Shown here piece after piece: positions 12,906 through 25,659 of a stretch of DNA of 64,000 nucleotides. The DNA is from Dipetalonema caudispina (Eukaryota > Nematoda > Chromadorea > Rhabditida > Onchocercidae): NCBI GenBank assembly GCA_013365325.1, contig JABVXV010000142.1, forward strand, positions 1 through 64,000, in the 5' to 3' direction. A program made the position numbers and the translations under genes. Under the pieces are notes generated by a model. The model was not told the DNA's origin. It saw nothing but the letters and a program-made list of their open reading frames with translations, and did no database searches. Position 1 is the stretch's first letter; each line of letters opens with the position of its first letter.

Positions 12906-15900
12906 TGCGAAATTTCTTTCTTCCATTCACGCATTACATATTTTGAGATGAAAAATTTTTTCAAAAATTAAATCCAGTTAATTTATTTCGTTAGAATATC
13001 TAAAACTAAAAGAATTGTAAATATTATCAATTCTAGTATATTTTAAAAATATGAAATTATAACGATCTGTTATCCTATTCTGGTTCGAACTTTTTTTTTT
13101 TAATTTAATTTTTTCTAATACAAAATTGCTAATGCATCGTAAAATGAATATCAGTTAATTTATCATTGGCATTTGTAACTTATTTACAAATAATCATTGA
13201 AGAAATACAAGTCCAATTAAAAGTACATAAATTTGCTTAATGCAAGAGGAATTCATTTAATTAATTAAGTAAAAATAATAATGTAATAAAAGTGAGCATA
13301 AATAGATTAACAAAATGCATTAATAAAGTGATTGGGAAATAGGGAACATTAAATATGAAACATGAAAAATTTTATCAATTTCTATTTAAATAATGATATC
13401 AAACTGATTATTAAGCATAAGAATTGACAAATTGATAACGATGCAAATATTTCGCATGATAAATGATATGAATAGATTAGATGTGACAGGTTAATGTATA
13501 TGATGATTAATTTTTTATATTTATTTCTTTTCATTTTTAAAATTTTCGAAATATGTCAATTATCCTTCCATTCTTCACTCAGTGAAATTATCGTATATGA
13601 GCAAATTCTTCAATAACTCAAATTTTTTGAGTTATTCAAAAAATGATAGTAATATAATTTTGATACAAATATTGTGAATTAAGTTAATATACAAAGAAAC
13701 CAATTAAATCATTTTTTTTTTTTGATTTTTTCATACAATATTTTTGAAATTTGATATTTTCCAATTTCTAAATTATATTTCAATTACTAAAATTCCACAA
13801 AAAAAAAGAGAAAAATGTATGTTATTAAAATTATTTCAACTATTAAAATAAAAATTGTTTAAATTACCATAATTTTTTTCACAATGATACTATTATCATT
13901 GTTGTTTAAGTGATATTTCTTCCATAAAATTTTTGCATTTAATAAATTTCAATCTCTTTTCAGCTACATCTTACAACAGGTATTATTCTATTTGAAACTT
14001 TAATTAGTAAAGTAAAATGAATGAATTGTGAAATGAAAGTATTGTTGAGTGACCATCGTTGAATTTTAACTATGGCTACTTAATCCATTTTACCTCCTTT
14101 TAACCGTTTTAATGTAAATCACTTTCATCCTATTTTACTTTCATTTCATTTCTATCTGTTTCGATAAATGATTTTATATGTAGCTTATTGAATAAAAGAA
14201 AATCACTTTTCATACTAATATTTTCACCGAATAACACTTCAATGATATTCAATGGTTCAAGTGGTCAAAAAAAAAAAAAAGAATTTAAAGATCGGACAAT
14301 CAAGAAAAAGGTTAAAATAGCTTTTGAATGAAATGAAATGTTATTGATTTTATATCTTACATTTGTTTATTATTTCTGGAAAGTTAACGGAAAAATATAT
14401 TACTGCTAATTATTCAACATGGAAGAGTTAATGATTGTTGGTAATTTTAAGAAATGAAGGATGAGGAGGAAAGAGTTAGTAAATTGTGTTGTTGCAATGC
14501 ATTTGTATTATTGAATAATCATTCAATTCAGTTTTATCACATTTTATCAACACTTTTCTAATTTTTTGAGATTTCTCAATTTTAATTTTGGAATTTTTAA
14601 TTTAATTAGTCGTTTTTCTTATTTGCATACAAATAGATTATAAGTTGCAAATTTTGAAAGGCTTTCGAAATTTCAAATTTCTGTATGATTTATACTTTAA
14701 TTAAGTTTCGACTGATTTCTATGACAATGACAATGTTTGCAAATTTACAAAATTTTTTACCAATAAATCTTACAACTTTTTAAAATTATGTTTTAACATT
14801 AGTTAGTTATAGGATTATGATAATAATATATTTTGAATACTAAAAATTTTTCTTTCTTTCTTCAAATTATATTCAAAACTATTTCGTCTTACAACACTAC
14901 CTAAATTCATTTCCTAGTAAAATTAAAATATTTCGGGGGATTTTTTACTTTTCAAAATTTTATTTCTTTACCCTCTTACTAATGGGATTAAAATTACAAT
15001 AGTAAATATTTTTATATGAACTATCTAAAATTTACATTGAAAAAATAACTCGTTACCTATTATAAGTTTGTTTCTTTTTCATCTTTTTTTCTAAAAATCA
15101 CATAAAATGTGGAATTTTTATTTTTTATTTTTTTTATTTTTTTGTTCTGTGTTAAAATAATTTTAGAGCATCAGCAATGAGTTGAAATGAATGCGGAGGA
15201 AATGAAATGCATAGATACTTTGTATTGTATCACATTAACACACTTTTTCACCAAAATTTGAGTACTACTCACAATTACTTCAATCATTCTCATCATTTAA
15301 ATATATTTTCAAATCAAACAAAAGTCTTTGCTATGCTTATTTTTTTTTTTTTTAGTTTCGATTAATATTTCGATTTTTTTTTTTTTTTTTTTACTTATTA
15401 TTTAATTATGCATCATACCATTTTGATCATTTAAATATATTTTTAAATTAAGACAAACAATTTTGCTTGTATCCATTGATTCCAAAAATATTTTATCAGG
15501 ATTATTTTTCTTAGCTGAGATTAGTATTTTAATTTAGTATTAATTACATCCATTTATTATTTAATAGTGCATAATATAATTTAGCTTAATCTCAGATATT
15601 ACTAAAGCAATTTATGATTTTAATAAAAAAAACAAAAAGCTTATCATTTTCCTATCACAATTAATGAAGTATTACCCAAATATGTTAGCAAAACAAAAAA
15701 AAAAAAAAAAAAGAAAAAAAAAAGGAAAAGAGAAAAATGGTTGAACTCATCATATAAATCAATTGTCCTAAAACAATATTAAATCAATTGAGAAATTTAA
15801 ATTTGTTTGTTTTTTATGTGGAAGGTAAATCTGTCCTTGGCCTAGTATTAAAGAGTCATTTTACTTAATAAAATATCATTTTATTTTTGTGCATTCATGA

Positions 15901-16710
15901 TATCTTTCCCATTTCTAAATCAAAAATTAATTTTTTAATTTTCTACTCTGAAAAAAAAAAAAAAAACATTTTTTTCCTTAAAAGCAGCTTGGATTTTTTT
16001 TTTTCCTAAAGATTAATTTCTCCTAAAAAATGATTTTGAAACAAAAAAAAAAGTTTTAGATTGATATTGGCAAAATATTAATTACTTGCTATTACGTATA
16101 AAATGACTATTTATTATCACCATTTCATTTCCTACTAATATTTAAAATTGTTTTTGATAAATATGAATTAATTAAAGGATTATTTTCTAAATCATTTAAA
16201 TGTTTGGAACTCTTTTTGACTGCCATATTCCTTTTAGCTAATTTTTTATTTTTTTCTCAAATTTTTTAAATAGTTCAATTTTTTTTTTCGTTTCAATCTT
16301 TTTCATTTCTCATTTACATTTTACTTTATTGTCACATCTTTTTGATTTGCCACTTTTTCTTTTGTTCATATTTCAGTCATTGAATTTAATATTTAGCAAT
16401 ATTGTCCCATGCAAATTTCATGATATAATGCAGTTATTCTAATTTATTTCAATTACTGCTTTTTTTTTTTGCTTTTGTTGACAATTTTTAAATACTTTAA
16501 TTATGAAATATTCCGGGAATTGTTTTTTCTTTCCGGAAACAAAGGATATATGACTTAGATTAAAAATATCATTAATCATTTTTCTACGAATGAATTAAAA
16601 GTAAAAAACAATAATGGCAAGAAATTATGAGAAAAAGCAACATAGTGGCATCAAATGATAATTACAAGTTTATGGCATATCTTTTTACAATAAATAACTT
16701 ATTAATTTAT

Positions 16711-16770
16711 CTTATTACTTAAATTACATAAATACAATTATTTATTACTTAAATTACATAAATACAATTA
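16711..16770. repeat. Near-perfect 30-bp tandem duplication
   Basis: 16711-16740 and 16741-16770 differ only at the first base. The unit begins TTATTACTTAAATTACATAA. The identity suggests a recent duplication. Confidence 0.9.
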
Positions 16771-17745
16771 TTACATAAAAAAAATTATTACATAAATATC
16801 ACTATTCTATATTATCCATTTATTGTAAAACAGAAATACAATGTTAATATTACATAGGTAAATTTTATCATTTTCAAATTTCATAATATTTTATATAACT
16901 GAAATGTTTCAAATGTTAATTTTGAACATCTTTACGTTAAGTAAACGTGGAAGAAATAAATTTACGCTTAGTGCAATTTGCAAGATGACACATTTCTTTC
17001 CTTTCTTTTTCAATATAATTCTGTGATTTATTTAACAATTGTTTTTCATCTTTGAACTTTTTAAGACTTATAATTTTTTGTTTTAAAAAATGCATTCGCA
17101 AGATATAAAATTGAAGCTTATTTAAGCATATAAATGTAATTTTCATAATTTTCATTTCTGAAAATTTATAAATTCATTTAAGTTTGATATATGATTATAT
17201 CATTTGTATATCGAAAAATTTTTAAAAAATAGTAATTTAAGTACTGAAAGAATGGAAAAAAAAGAGAAACGGAAAATAGTTCAAAGATAAGGATGTAATT
17301 ATATTTGAACATAAAAGTGAAAAATTGATATAAGAATAATTTCGATAATTTATTATTAAAAAAGTAAGTTTCCATAATTTAGTCAATCATTTTTTATGTA
17401 TCAACCAGTTTTTGTGATTAAATATTGGTGAAGGTTGATTCCTTAATCTTTTACTTCAAAATATTAATGAATCAATCGTATTCTTATAAAATATAACTAT
17501 AACTTTTACTATTTCAATTATAATTACTATGATGACAATTTATAGTGATAATAATAGTGATAATGATAATAATGATGACGTAATGGCAATAATATTGATG
17601 TTGGCAGTAATAATGATATTTATAGCAAAGGCCAGTTTCTTTGAATGCTATAATTTATGATAATTACAATATTCGAATGAGCTGACCTTCATAAGTTCAT
17701 ACAAAAAAAAAAAAGAAAGAAAAAAAAAAAACGAAATAAATTTGC

Positions 17746-18057
17746 ATGGAATACTTTTTGCAGCAAAAATATGCGTCAAATACGCTTACATTTCTATTTC
17801 CGTTCCGTAATATATTTATGATTAACGCAATCCTCCTAATACGTAAGCTTGCATATTTAAATAGCGCGTCGTTTGACGTTTAATTGAACGTAATTGTGTG
17901 TTTATCGCTGAAAATACTTTTGAACTTAAACAACGCAAATTAAGTATTTTTTGTAAATTGTATGATTATTTTGTAGCAACTTTGTCGTGCAAGTATGCCA
18001 CGTGAATTAAAGAATGCGTTTGAAGTTTTAATCAATCAATTAACTGCTATATTTTAA
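17746..18057 (+). CDS. Possible two-exon small gene, unknown
   Basis: The second exon 17977-18057 is the better part: it follows ATTTTGTAG and reads QLCRASMPRELKNAFEVLIN and six more residues to TAA, with G/C falling from 46 to 35 to 15 percent over codon positions 1 to 3. Upstream, an open frame with ATG at 17746 runs to 17877 and ends in phase 0 at a weak GTTTAAT donor, which fits the phase of exon 2. The joined protein would be 70 residues with a hydrophobic middle (residues 12-31). The first exon has an unfavourable codon-position pattern and a weak donor, so the pairing is uncertain. Local GC is higher than the surroundings. Confidence 0.35.
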
Positions 18058-18711
18058 TTATCACTATTAGGAGCTTTTTTTTCATTTTTTGATCGTAAAA
18101 ATAAATATTATTAAAAATTTGAAGAAGTTTCGAAAATTCAATAAATCATTCTTCATTTCATCCAACCGGTTCAACTTTCTTATATCCTTATCATTTTGAT
18201 AATTATAGGGAAGTGATATTGGGCTGAATTATAAAGTTTATTGGGAGCACTAATTGGCTCCTTCTATCCTTTCCTTTTTTTATAAACTTTGTAAAATATT
18301 CCTATCATTAAAAATACTTTTTGATTATAAGTTCAAAAATTTGCATTGCTTGAATATTTTTCAAATTAGAAGAAGTTTTTTAACCAATTTTTTTTTCTTT
18401 CTTTTTTTTTTTTTTTTTTTTTTTGTTAATTTAAAGTGATAGAAAACAAAAAATTGAAAAATTAGACAAATAAGGAAAAGAAGGATGGATGATATGTAGA
18501 ATGAAGTTTAGGTAATTTTTATATTGCTAAATAATATCATATCATTAGTATTGATAATGCTATGATAATTACAGAAAAAAAAAAAAAAAGGATTTACAGA
18601 AAGTGTCACCAATCTCTTTTCCAAGGATTTTAGTATTTTTATCCATTTAACTTGTAATTTTTTAATCTAAAATATTTAATTAATCATATTAACTTTACTA
18701 TTAGTGGAAAT

Positions 18712-19000
18712 ATGAATATGATTATGATCATTTCCATTATACTTCCCATGTTGATGATAGTTACAACAATAACAATGATTATTATGATACTGATAGTGAT
18801 GATGATGATGATTGTGATAGTGTTAGTGATGAATGTGATGGTAATATTGATAGTGCTGATGATAATTACCGTAGTGATGATAGTGATAGTGGAGATGATA
18901 GTGATGATGTTGTTGATGATGATGATGATGATAATGGTGATGGTGATGGTGATGGTGGTGATGGTGATGGTGATTGTGGCAATAACAATGACGACGATTG
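18712..19000. repeat. GAT/GGT trinucleotide repeat
   Basis: Imperfect GAT, GTGAT and GGTGAT units. The 111-residue frame across it codes Met, Ile and Val runs and is not considered a gene. Confidence 0.9.
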
Positions 19001-21491
19001 CAATAATTACAATTATAATGAAGGTCGGCTCATTTCAAACATCGTAATCATCATGACGAATACTGCATCCTACCTCAAATGATTGTAGTAATTTCTGATT
19101 TCAGGCAATCACTGATTACCCGACTCACTTCTCTTTTCTATTTTTATTCAAGGTTATTATTGTAAGCAACCGTTAGGAATAATGAAAAAAAAGATTTTCA
19201 GTTTTTTATTATATTATATAATAATTAAAATTTCACGAATTATTAACACTTAATTCAATATCATGACGATCATTCTTTTATTAATTAATAATTATTATCA
19301 TTTTGCAATTCATTTTTCCATCATGAACAGTTTCGTCTTCATTTTTTCCATCTGGTTATTTGAAATTTGTAATTCTAAACTGTTATGAAACAAGTGTTAA
19401 TTTAAAATAATTGAAGCAATCATAAATTTTTACGATAAAAAACGAAACAAAAACAAGTTTTCGAAATAAAAATAATAAAAAACTTATTAGTTAAAATTCA
19501 GACCATAATTTTCCCACTTTTCTTTGTCGAAACCTTTCTGCAAGCATTTCTTTTCTTAGTACGATGTAAATTTAAATTGGTTTCTAAAATATGTTTCTCT
19601 AAAAGTATATGAAATACATTACACTATTCAATTTAACTTATTTCTCATTCAAGAATAAGTTACCAAATTTTATAATAATAATAATAATAAATTAGTATTG
19701 AAATCAAACAATAACTTTTTATTGTCACTTTTTTATGACTATAAAACTATTATTTTGATATTCATGACATAATTTATTAATAATTATCATACGTCGTTTA
19801 TTTTGAATAAGATAATCAAAAAGGAATTTAGAAATTCTAAAAGAAAGATTTTTAGTTCCAATTTTTTGTTAAACCATTTATTGTTATTTGCTTTTTGTTG
19901 AGGAATAACTGATAATATTTTGTACATTTCCAAAAAGTAGAAATGTTACTTCCTTAGTATTTTTTGCAAAATTGAAGAAACTTGATAAGAAGCTATCAAA
20001 AATTCTAAATGAAAATCCTAAAATTTCAAGAGAAAACTGCTATCAATTTTTTTTACTAATAAACTGTTTATTTAAGTTATTCGTGACGTCATTCATCTCT
20101 TTATCACTTATCATATATGAAACAATGTTTCGAATTTTTGATATATTCCAAGATCATCACAATTTTATGCATAATATTCTTTACCCATTTTAAAAATATC
20201 GTTTTTCCAAGTTATTCAAATATCAGCAAAATTAATAGATCAATTTCAATCACTTTAGATTAATTAAAATCAGTTAAAGTAAATTTTTGAAAAAATTCCC
20301 AAAAATTTTTTAATCAATAATAGATGATGAACCTATTTCGTCAGAAGTCATTAGCGTTCAAGTGAAATCGTTTGTTTTAAGAGGATTTTTCAAAAAAAAT
20401 TATTTAAGAAAAAGAGTGATATTTTAAAATGACGTAATTATCAAAATGCTATTATTAATCATTTATACACCTTTACTACAGGATCAGTAATGCAAGCAAA
20501 AACCGTACAGAACGATTGGAAGTCTTATTCAAAAAAAAAAAAAAAAAAAAAAAAAACCGATAGAAGCAAAAAAGAAAAGGAAAATAAATAGCTGAATAAA
20601 ATCGTATTTTCTTTTAAATTATTATATTGGAATTTAAATATGAAAGAAAGAAGAAATTAAAAAAGTTTTTCATTGAAGTTCATAACAAATGTATTTGGTT
20701 AAAAGGAGTTTTTTTAAATTAATTTTACAATTTTGCATATTGCATTCTTATAATAATAACCAAAAATGTTTGCATGCTATTACTAATATATAATTCTATT
20801 ACTTATATTGTATATTTAAAAAAAAAAAAAAAAAAAAAGTTAGTACATCATTAGAACCTTTAATTGTACATCATAATATCAAATTTCAGAGGGGAAAATG
20901 TAATAATTATCAAAACATTGCTAAAATCAAAACAAAAAAATTACAATATTGTGCAAATTTAAATATTAAGTTTACATTTGTGCAAATTACTTACTCATTT
21001 TACAAATTTAAGTATAAAATTTCAAAATATTCGAAAATATAGCAATGAAGGAAAAGAAAAAAAAAGGCCAAAAATGGATATTTTAATCAAAAAATACTCA
21101 AATCATTTAATGGTTTATTTTATAGTTCTATTTTACCTTTCATTTTACCTTCCTCTCTCTCTCTCTCTCTCTCTTCGTCTTTTTCTTTTCCCCTTTCTTT
21201 TTTATTAGCTTTTATCATCTGAAAAAATTACATATCAACATTGATTGTATCGTTTAATCCTTAAATTAACACTGATAAAAATAAATGAATGAATTTAATT
21301 GTAATATTATTGCATGACTGATTGTTGTGAAACTTTCTGTAACATTAATGGGTCATGATTGAAATTAAAAAAAAAGAAAAATAAATGAAAAAAGTAATTA
21401 ATACTTCTTTTGTCCATTTTACCTAGAAAATAAGTTAGTGGGTAAGTGTGAAAAGTCACCTAAATTTTCCCATTAATTAACAATTTTCATC

Positions 21492-21571
21492 TTTCCATTA
21501 AATCCACATAAACACACACATACACACACACATAGAAATACACAGACAGACACACACACACACACATATAC
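21492..21571. repeat. CA microsatellite with CT tracts nearby
   Basis: ACACAC units with TAC, TAG and GAC interruptions. Short CT tracts lie at 21153-21176 and 21703-21743. Confidence 0.9.
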
Positions 21572-23267
21572 ATTCAATTACTGTTGAATTTGTCGAAGTA
21601 ATACGTGTAATTTCTGTATCTTCATCGACAAATTTTGCATAAACAGTTCAACTTTGACTTTTTTTTTTTTCATTAGCGTTAATTACACTATTCCCTGTCT
21701 TTGTCTCTCTCTCTCGTTCTTTTGTTTCCTCTCTCTCTCTCTCCCCTACTTTTCTTGTTCATTTTCTATTTCATAAATCATTTTATTTTTTTTTATCCCC
21801 ACCATATTACTCCGTTCTTTTCAATTTTTCATTTTTCATTTAATCCAAATTTTTATCTTTTCAAATATTAACAATAATTAAAGATTAATATCTTCATTAT
21901 TTTTATTTGTAAATCAATCAAATACTAAATTGCTTTAGGATAAAGAAAATTCTACCGAAAAAAAAAAAAAAAAATGGTCAATGAATATTTGATTAATCGT
22001 TTGATACATGATCAGTGAAAATTTTATTAATCCTCTGAAATAATGATAGATGGCGATATTTTGTTAGTAAAATTTTAATAATCCTTTGGAATAATGGTTG
22101 GTAGATCGTGGAATATAAAAATAAAATTTAAGCAATTCACTGAGATAATAATCTATGCTGAAATTTGCCAATAAAATTTCATTCAAATTTTTACCCAAAT
22201 ATCTATTAGCTGAGGAAAAAAAAAAAAAAAAAGAAAAAATAAGCTAATTATCAGTAACATTACAAAGGAATATATATGAGAAAAAATTTTCCCGGTATTT
22301 CTCGATTCTTTCCTTTCTACTTTTATGTAATTTTTGCTTATTTAATTGTTATTTAAAACTTTAAAACTATAACTTTTCCTTTATCTTTTTTCTTTTCTCT
22401 TTTCTTCGGCAAAATACAAAAGAATCTAATCACAGATGAAAATATTACGATAGTTTATATTCATTCAACCGTAATTAATTATTATATAATGCATAACCAA
22501 AATTAATTGGATAATTATATGATCGTTTAAATTCCAGTAAAATAAATTTATATTATCAAGTTTCTATGCGATGTACCAAATCATTCCGTGTAATCTTTCT
22601 TATCAGTTAATAGTATTACTTTTTCCAGCTTAATCATTTTGATCAAAAATGATCGATTGAATAACAATTGTTTCCTTTGCATGGATATTTCACTTTTCAA
22701 TTTCTTCTAAATATTAAAAAAAAAAAAAAAAACTTTTCAAAATTCTTTCTTCTTTTCCTTATAAAAAAAGTATACAAATTATTTTTTATTTTTTTTCCAT
22801 CAATCATCATTTTCTCATTTAATTGGTCATAAATTTACGGTAATTTTCACTTCACTGAAATTCATTCCAATTTTATATCATTTTTTTTTTTTCTCAAATG
22901 GAATATAGAATAATTTCAAAAATTTCATCCGATAATATACTAATTTAATACTGAAATGTCTCAATTTTTATTCTAATTAATATCGAAATTCTACACCGAA
23001 TAGTAAAGAGTTATTTATAAAGCAAAGCCTACAAAAATGAAGAATTTACAGTTACCATAATTTTGAATTAAAGTTACAGTTTTTGTTTCAATTTAAAAAA
23101 AAGGAGAAACATTATTATAAAATTCAATGTGAATTTTTGCATTTGTACTTTTAATAATTTTAATAAAATCATTTTTGCTTACCGTCTTTTTCTTTCGCAA
23201 TTACTGAATTTTCTTAAATTACAACAATATTAATTAATATCATAAGTAATAGTCGTTATCTTTTCAA

Positions 23268-23711
23268 TTAATCACAACAGGTGAAAGGATCTGTGAGGTG
23301 AAAATCAATCTTAATTAATGAAAGAAGAATTGACTTCAATAAAAACGAACATTTTTTTCTTTAAATATCATTTTCAACTAAATGTTTATGTAAAACTTAC
23401 ATGGAGTAGAATTAATTAGTTGTTTGATGAGTTCTTCATCAATTAAATTCAATCTCCACCAAATCAATGGACAATATTTTAATAAAATAAATTGAAGATT
23501 TTGATAATTATATCTAATAATATATAATATATACGATTGATGCAATTCTGTCTGATCAAAATATTGGTCAGATATGATTTTCAAATGAGTCCATTTCAAT
23601 TCATAACATTCTTCCCAGCATTGCATCACAATTATAGTAAAAGAAGAATCAATTGGTTTAAAATAAAATATTTTTGCAAAAAAGAAGAGAATATCATTAA
23701 TAATAAAAGTA
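23268..23711 (-). CDS. 3' end of an unknown gene, two exons
   Basis: Long exon 23401-23711 ends at CCAT-GTAAGT, an excellent donor, in phase 1. The terminal exon 23268-23290 follows TTCACCTCACAG, enters in phase 1 and ends PFTCCD-stop. The confidently coding part of the long exon begins near 23637 and includes MQCWEECYELKWTHLKIISD and later WWRLNLIDEELIKQLINSTP. Its upstream part (TFIINDILFFFAKIFYFK) is hydrophobic and might be a membrane segment. The 5' boundary is uncertain: the only acceptor in frame is TTCTAG at 23712, bordering an AAT repeat. The alternative is that the first ATG in this exon starts the protein, giving about 80 residues. No family recognised. Confidence 0.58.
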
Positions 23712-23721
23712 CTAGAATCAA

Positions 23722-23737
23722 TAATAATAACAATAAT

Positions 23738-23772
<35 letters not shown>

Positions 23773-23826
23773 GTAATAATAGTAATAATAGTAATAATAA
23801 TAATAGTGATAATGATGATAATAATT
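23722..23826. repeat. AAT microsatellite
   Basis: AAT units with TAG and GAT variants, directly upstream (minus-strand sense) of the exon at 23711. Confidence 0.9.
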
Positions 23827-23949
23827 GATTTATGCCCTCTAAAGCTAACATCCTTTTTTTCGACCATTAGATTCGATCAAATTTGATCATCGTTGTTTAA
23901 ATAATTTTAGCAATTTGGTTCAATTTTTTTATTCCTTTTTTTTTGATCA

Positions 23950-24430
23950 ATTGACCTATTCTGTTTAATATTTGAAAACTTACATTATTTAGATAAAAAG
24001 TTAAGCAATATTTACTTTTGTTGATTTGCTTACCTATTTATTTGTTTACCTATGTTTATATTTACTCATTCACAAATTACACGACATGTAGTTTTCTTTG
24101 CTCATTTTCTTATTTATTTATTTGTTTGCTTCGTTTACACATGAAATTTTGCAACATATCACTTTGTTGATTTGTTGACTCATTTACCTATTTTGTTTGT
24201 ACTGAAAACTTAAATCGTTTAGGCAAAAATTACATACTGGATCATTTTGTTAATTTGCTTACCTAAAATTTGCTTACCTTCTTTATTTACAAAACGCATG
24301 CTACGTCATTTTGATAAATTGTTTATCTATTTATTTGTTTTGTCCACACAAAAATTACGCAATATCTCATTTTGTTGATTTACTTATTTTCTTCATAATT
24401 GAAAACTTGTTTTATTTACGCCAGTTAATC
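23950..24430. repeat. Strongly diverged tandem repeat
   Basis: The motif TTTGTTGATTTG, usually with TTACC or TTACT after it, recurs at about 24016, 24163, 24245, 24308 and 24370. TGAAAACTTA-like blocks followed by TTTAG and ATTACxCAA-like blocks lie between. Spacing is irregular (about 60 to 150 bp), so this is an old, degraded array. Confidence 0.6.
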
Positions 24431-24505
24431 GTTTCATTTGCAGACAAATCTGTTATTACGTGGTAAAATGAGTAATGATTACTCATAACCGTTCATTTGA
24501 AATGA

Positions 24506-24746
<241 letters not shown>

Positions 24747-25420
24747 TTAATAATATTAATTGTCATTATTAAGCTAATTTATGAAACTGTAAAAAAACTT
24801 TGAGTCTGGGAAGCGAAAACCACTAGGAATCACTAATCGACAAGATGTAAAGCTTCGAAATTTAAATTTTAATCCATCAATAGATGAAATTCCTAAATTT
24901 TCTTAATTTCTCAATTTTTTGGAAAACAAAATTAGGGAGAAAAATTTTTACTGGTTCGAATGTATTTTGCTCAAAAAGTTACAACAGTTAAATAATTCCT
25001 TCTGTTGTACTTCGTTAGTTAACAAGTCATTCAGTTTTAAATAAATTATTTCCTGTTTTAATACAAGTCCTACCACTGATAAATCTTCCATGTACATATA
25101 GAATAAATTCTACCAAAATCAATCTTTAATTTCCAGTTCTATCAGCAAATGATCTAAGTGAAATGAAATGTTTGTACATATTTTTTAAATTATGTATCAA
25201 TGACTTTATCGTTATTTACTCGCTTTTTGGTGCTGCCGAAAATTTTCAACATCAATATATCATCATTATAATTACCATTTTCAGCACCGTTTTTATTCGT
25301 AATATCACTATAGTTACCATCTCTATCTATTTTTTTTTTTTTTTTTTTTTTTTTTCAACTGTTTCAAACTTAGCGAAATCGGAAACAATGCCGTTGCCTT
25401 TGTTATCGGCATTAATAATT

Positions 25421-25524
25421 ATTAATATTGTTATTATTGCTATCTTTATTATTATTATTACCACTATCATTATTGTTATTATTATTATTATTATTATTAT
25501 CATTATTATTATTATCATAATCAT
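25421..25524. repeat. ATT microsatellite
   Basis: ATT units with ATC and GTT variants. Confidence 0.85.
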
Positions 25525-25659
25525 CAAAATTCAAAAAATTATTTCAACCTATGTTGTAATGACTCAAAGTGCAAGATATCATAAATGCCTCCGAGAAATC
25601 TAATAACACTATTTAAGCTTTTTTTTGAAAAAGTGAAAGGGTTTTTTTTTTTTTCGTAG

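Larger units (their letters stand above)
9314..17745. other. Long gene-poor region
   Basis: No exon chain was found on either strand. A 16-nt segment at 13964-13979 is flanked by CTTTTCAG and GTATTATT and could be a microexon, but it has no partner. A possible short exon near 9330-9391 ends at a good AAG-GTAAGG donor but starts inside the GT repeat. The rest is homopolymers, microsatellites and short duplications listed separately. Confidence 0.55.
18058..23267. other. Gene-poor region
   Basis: No supported exons. Contains a GAT-rich repeat, CA and CT tracts, and many A/T homopolymers. A short open frame after an acceptor at about 20480 runs into a poly(A) tract and is not convincing. Confidence 0.55.
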
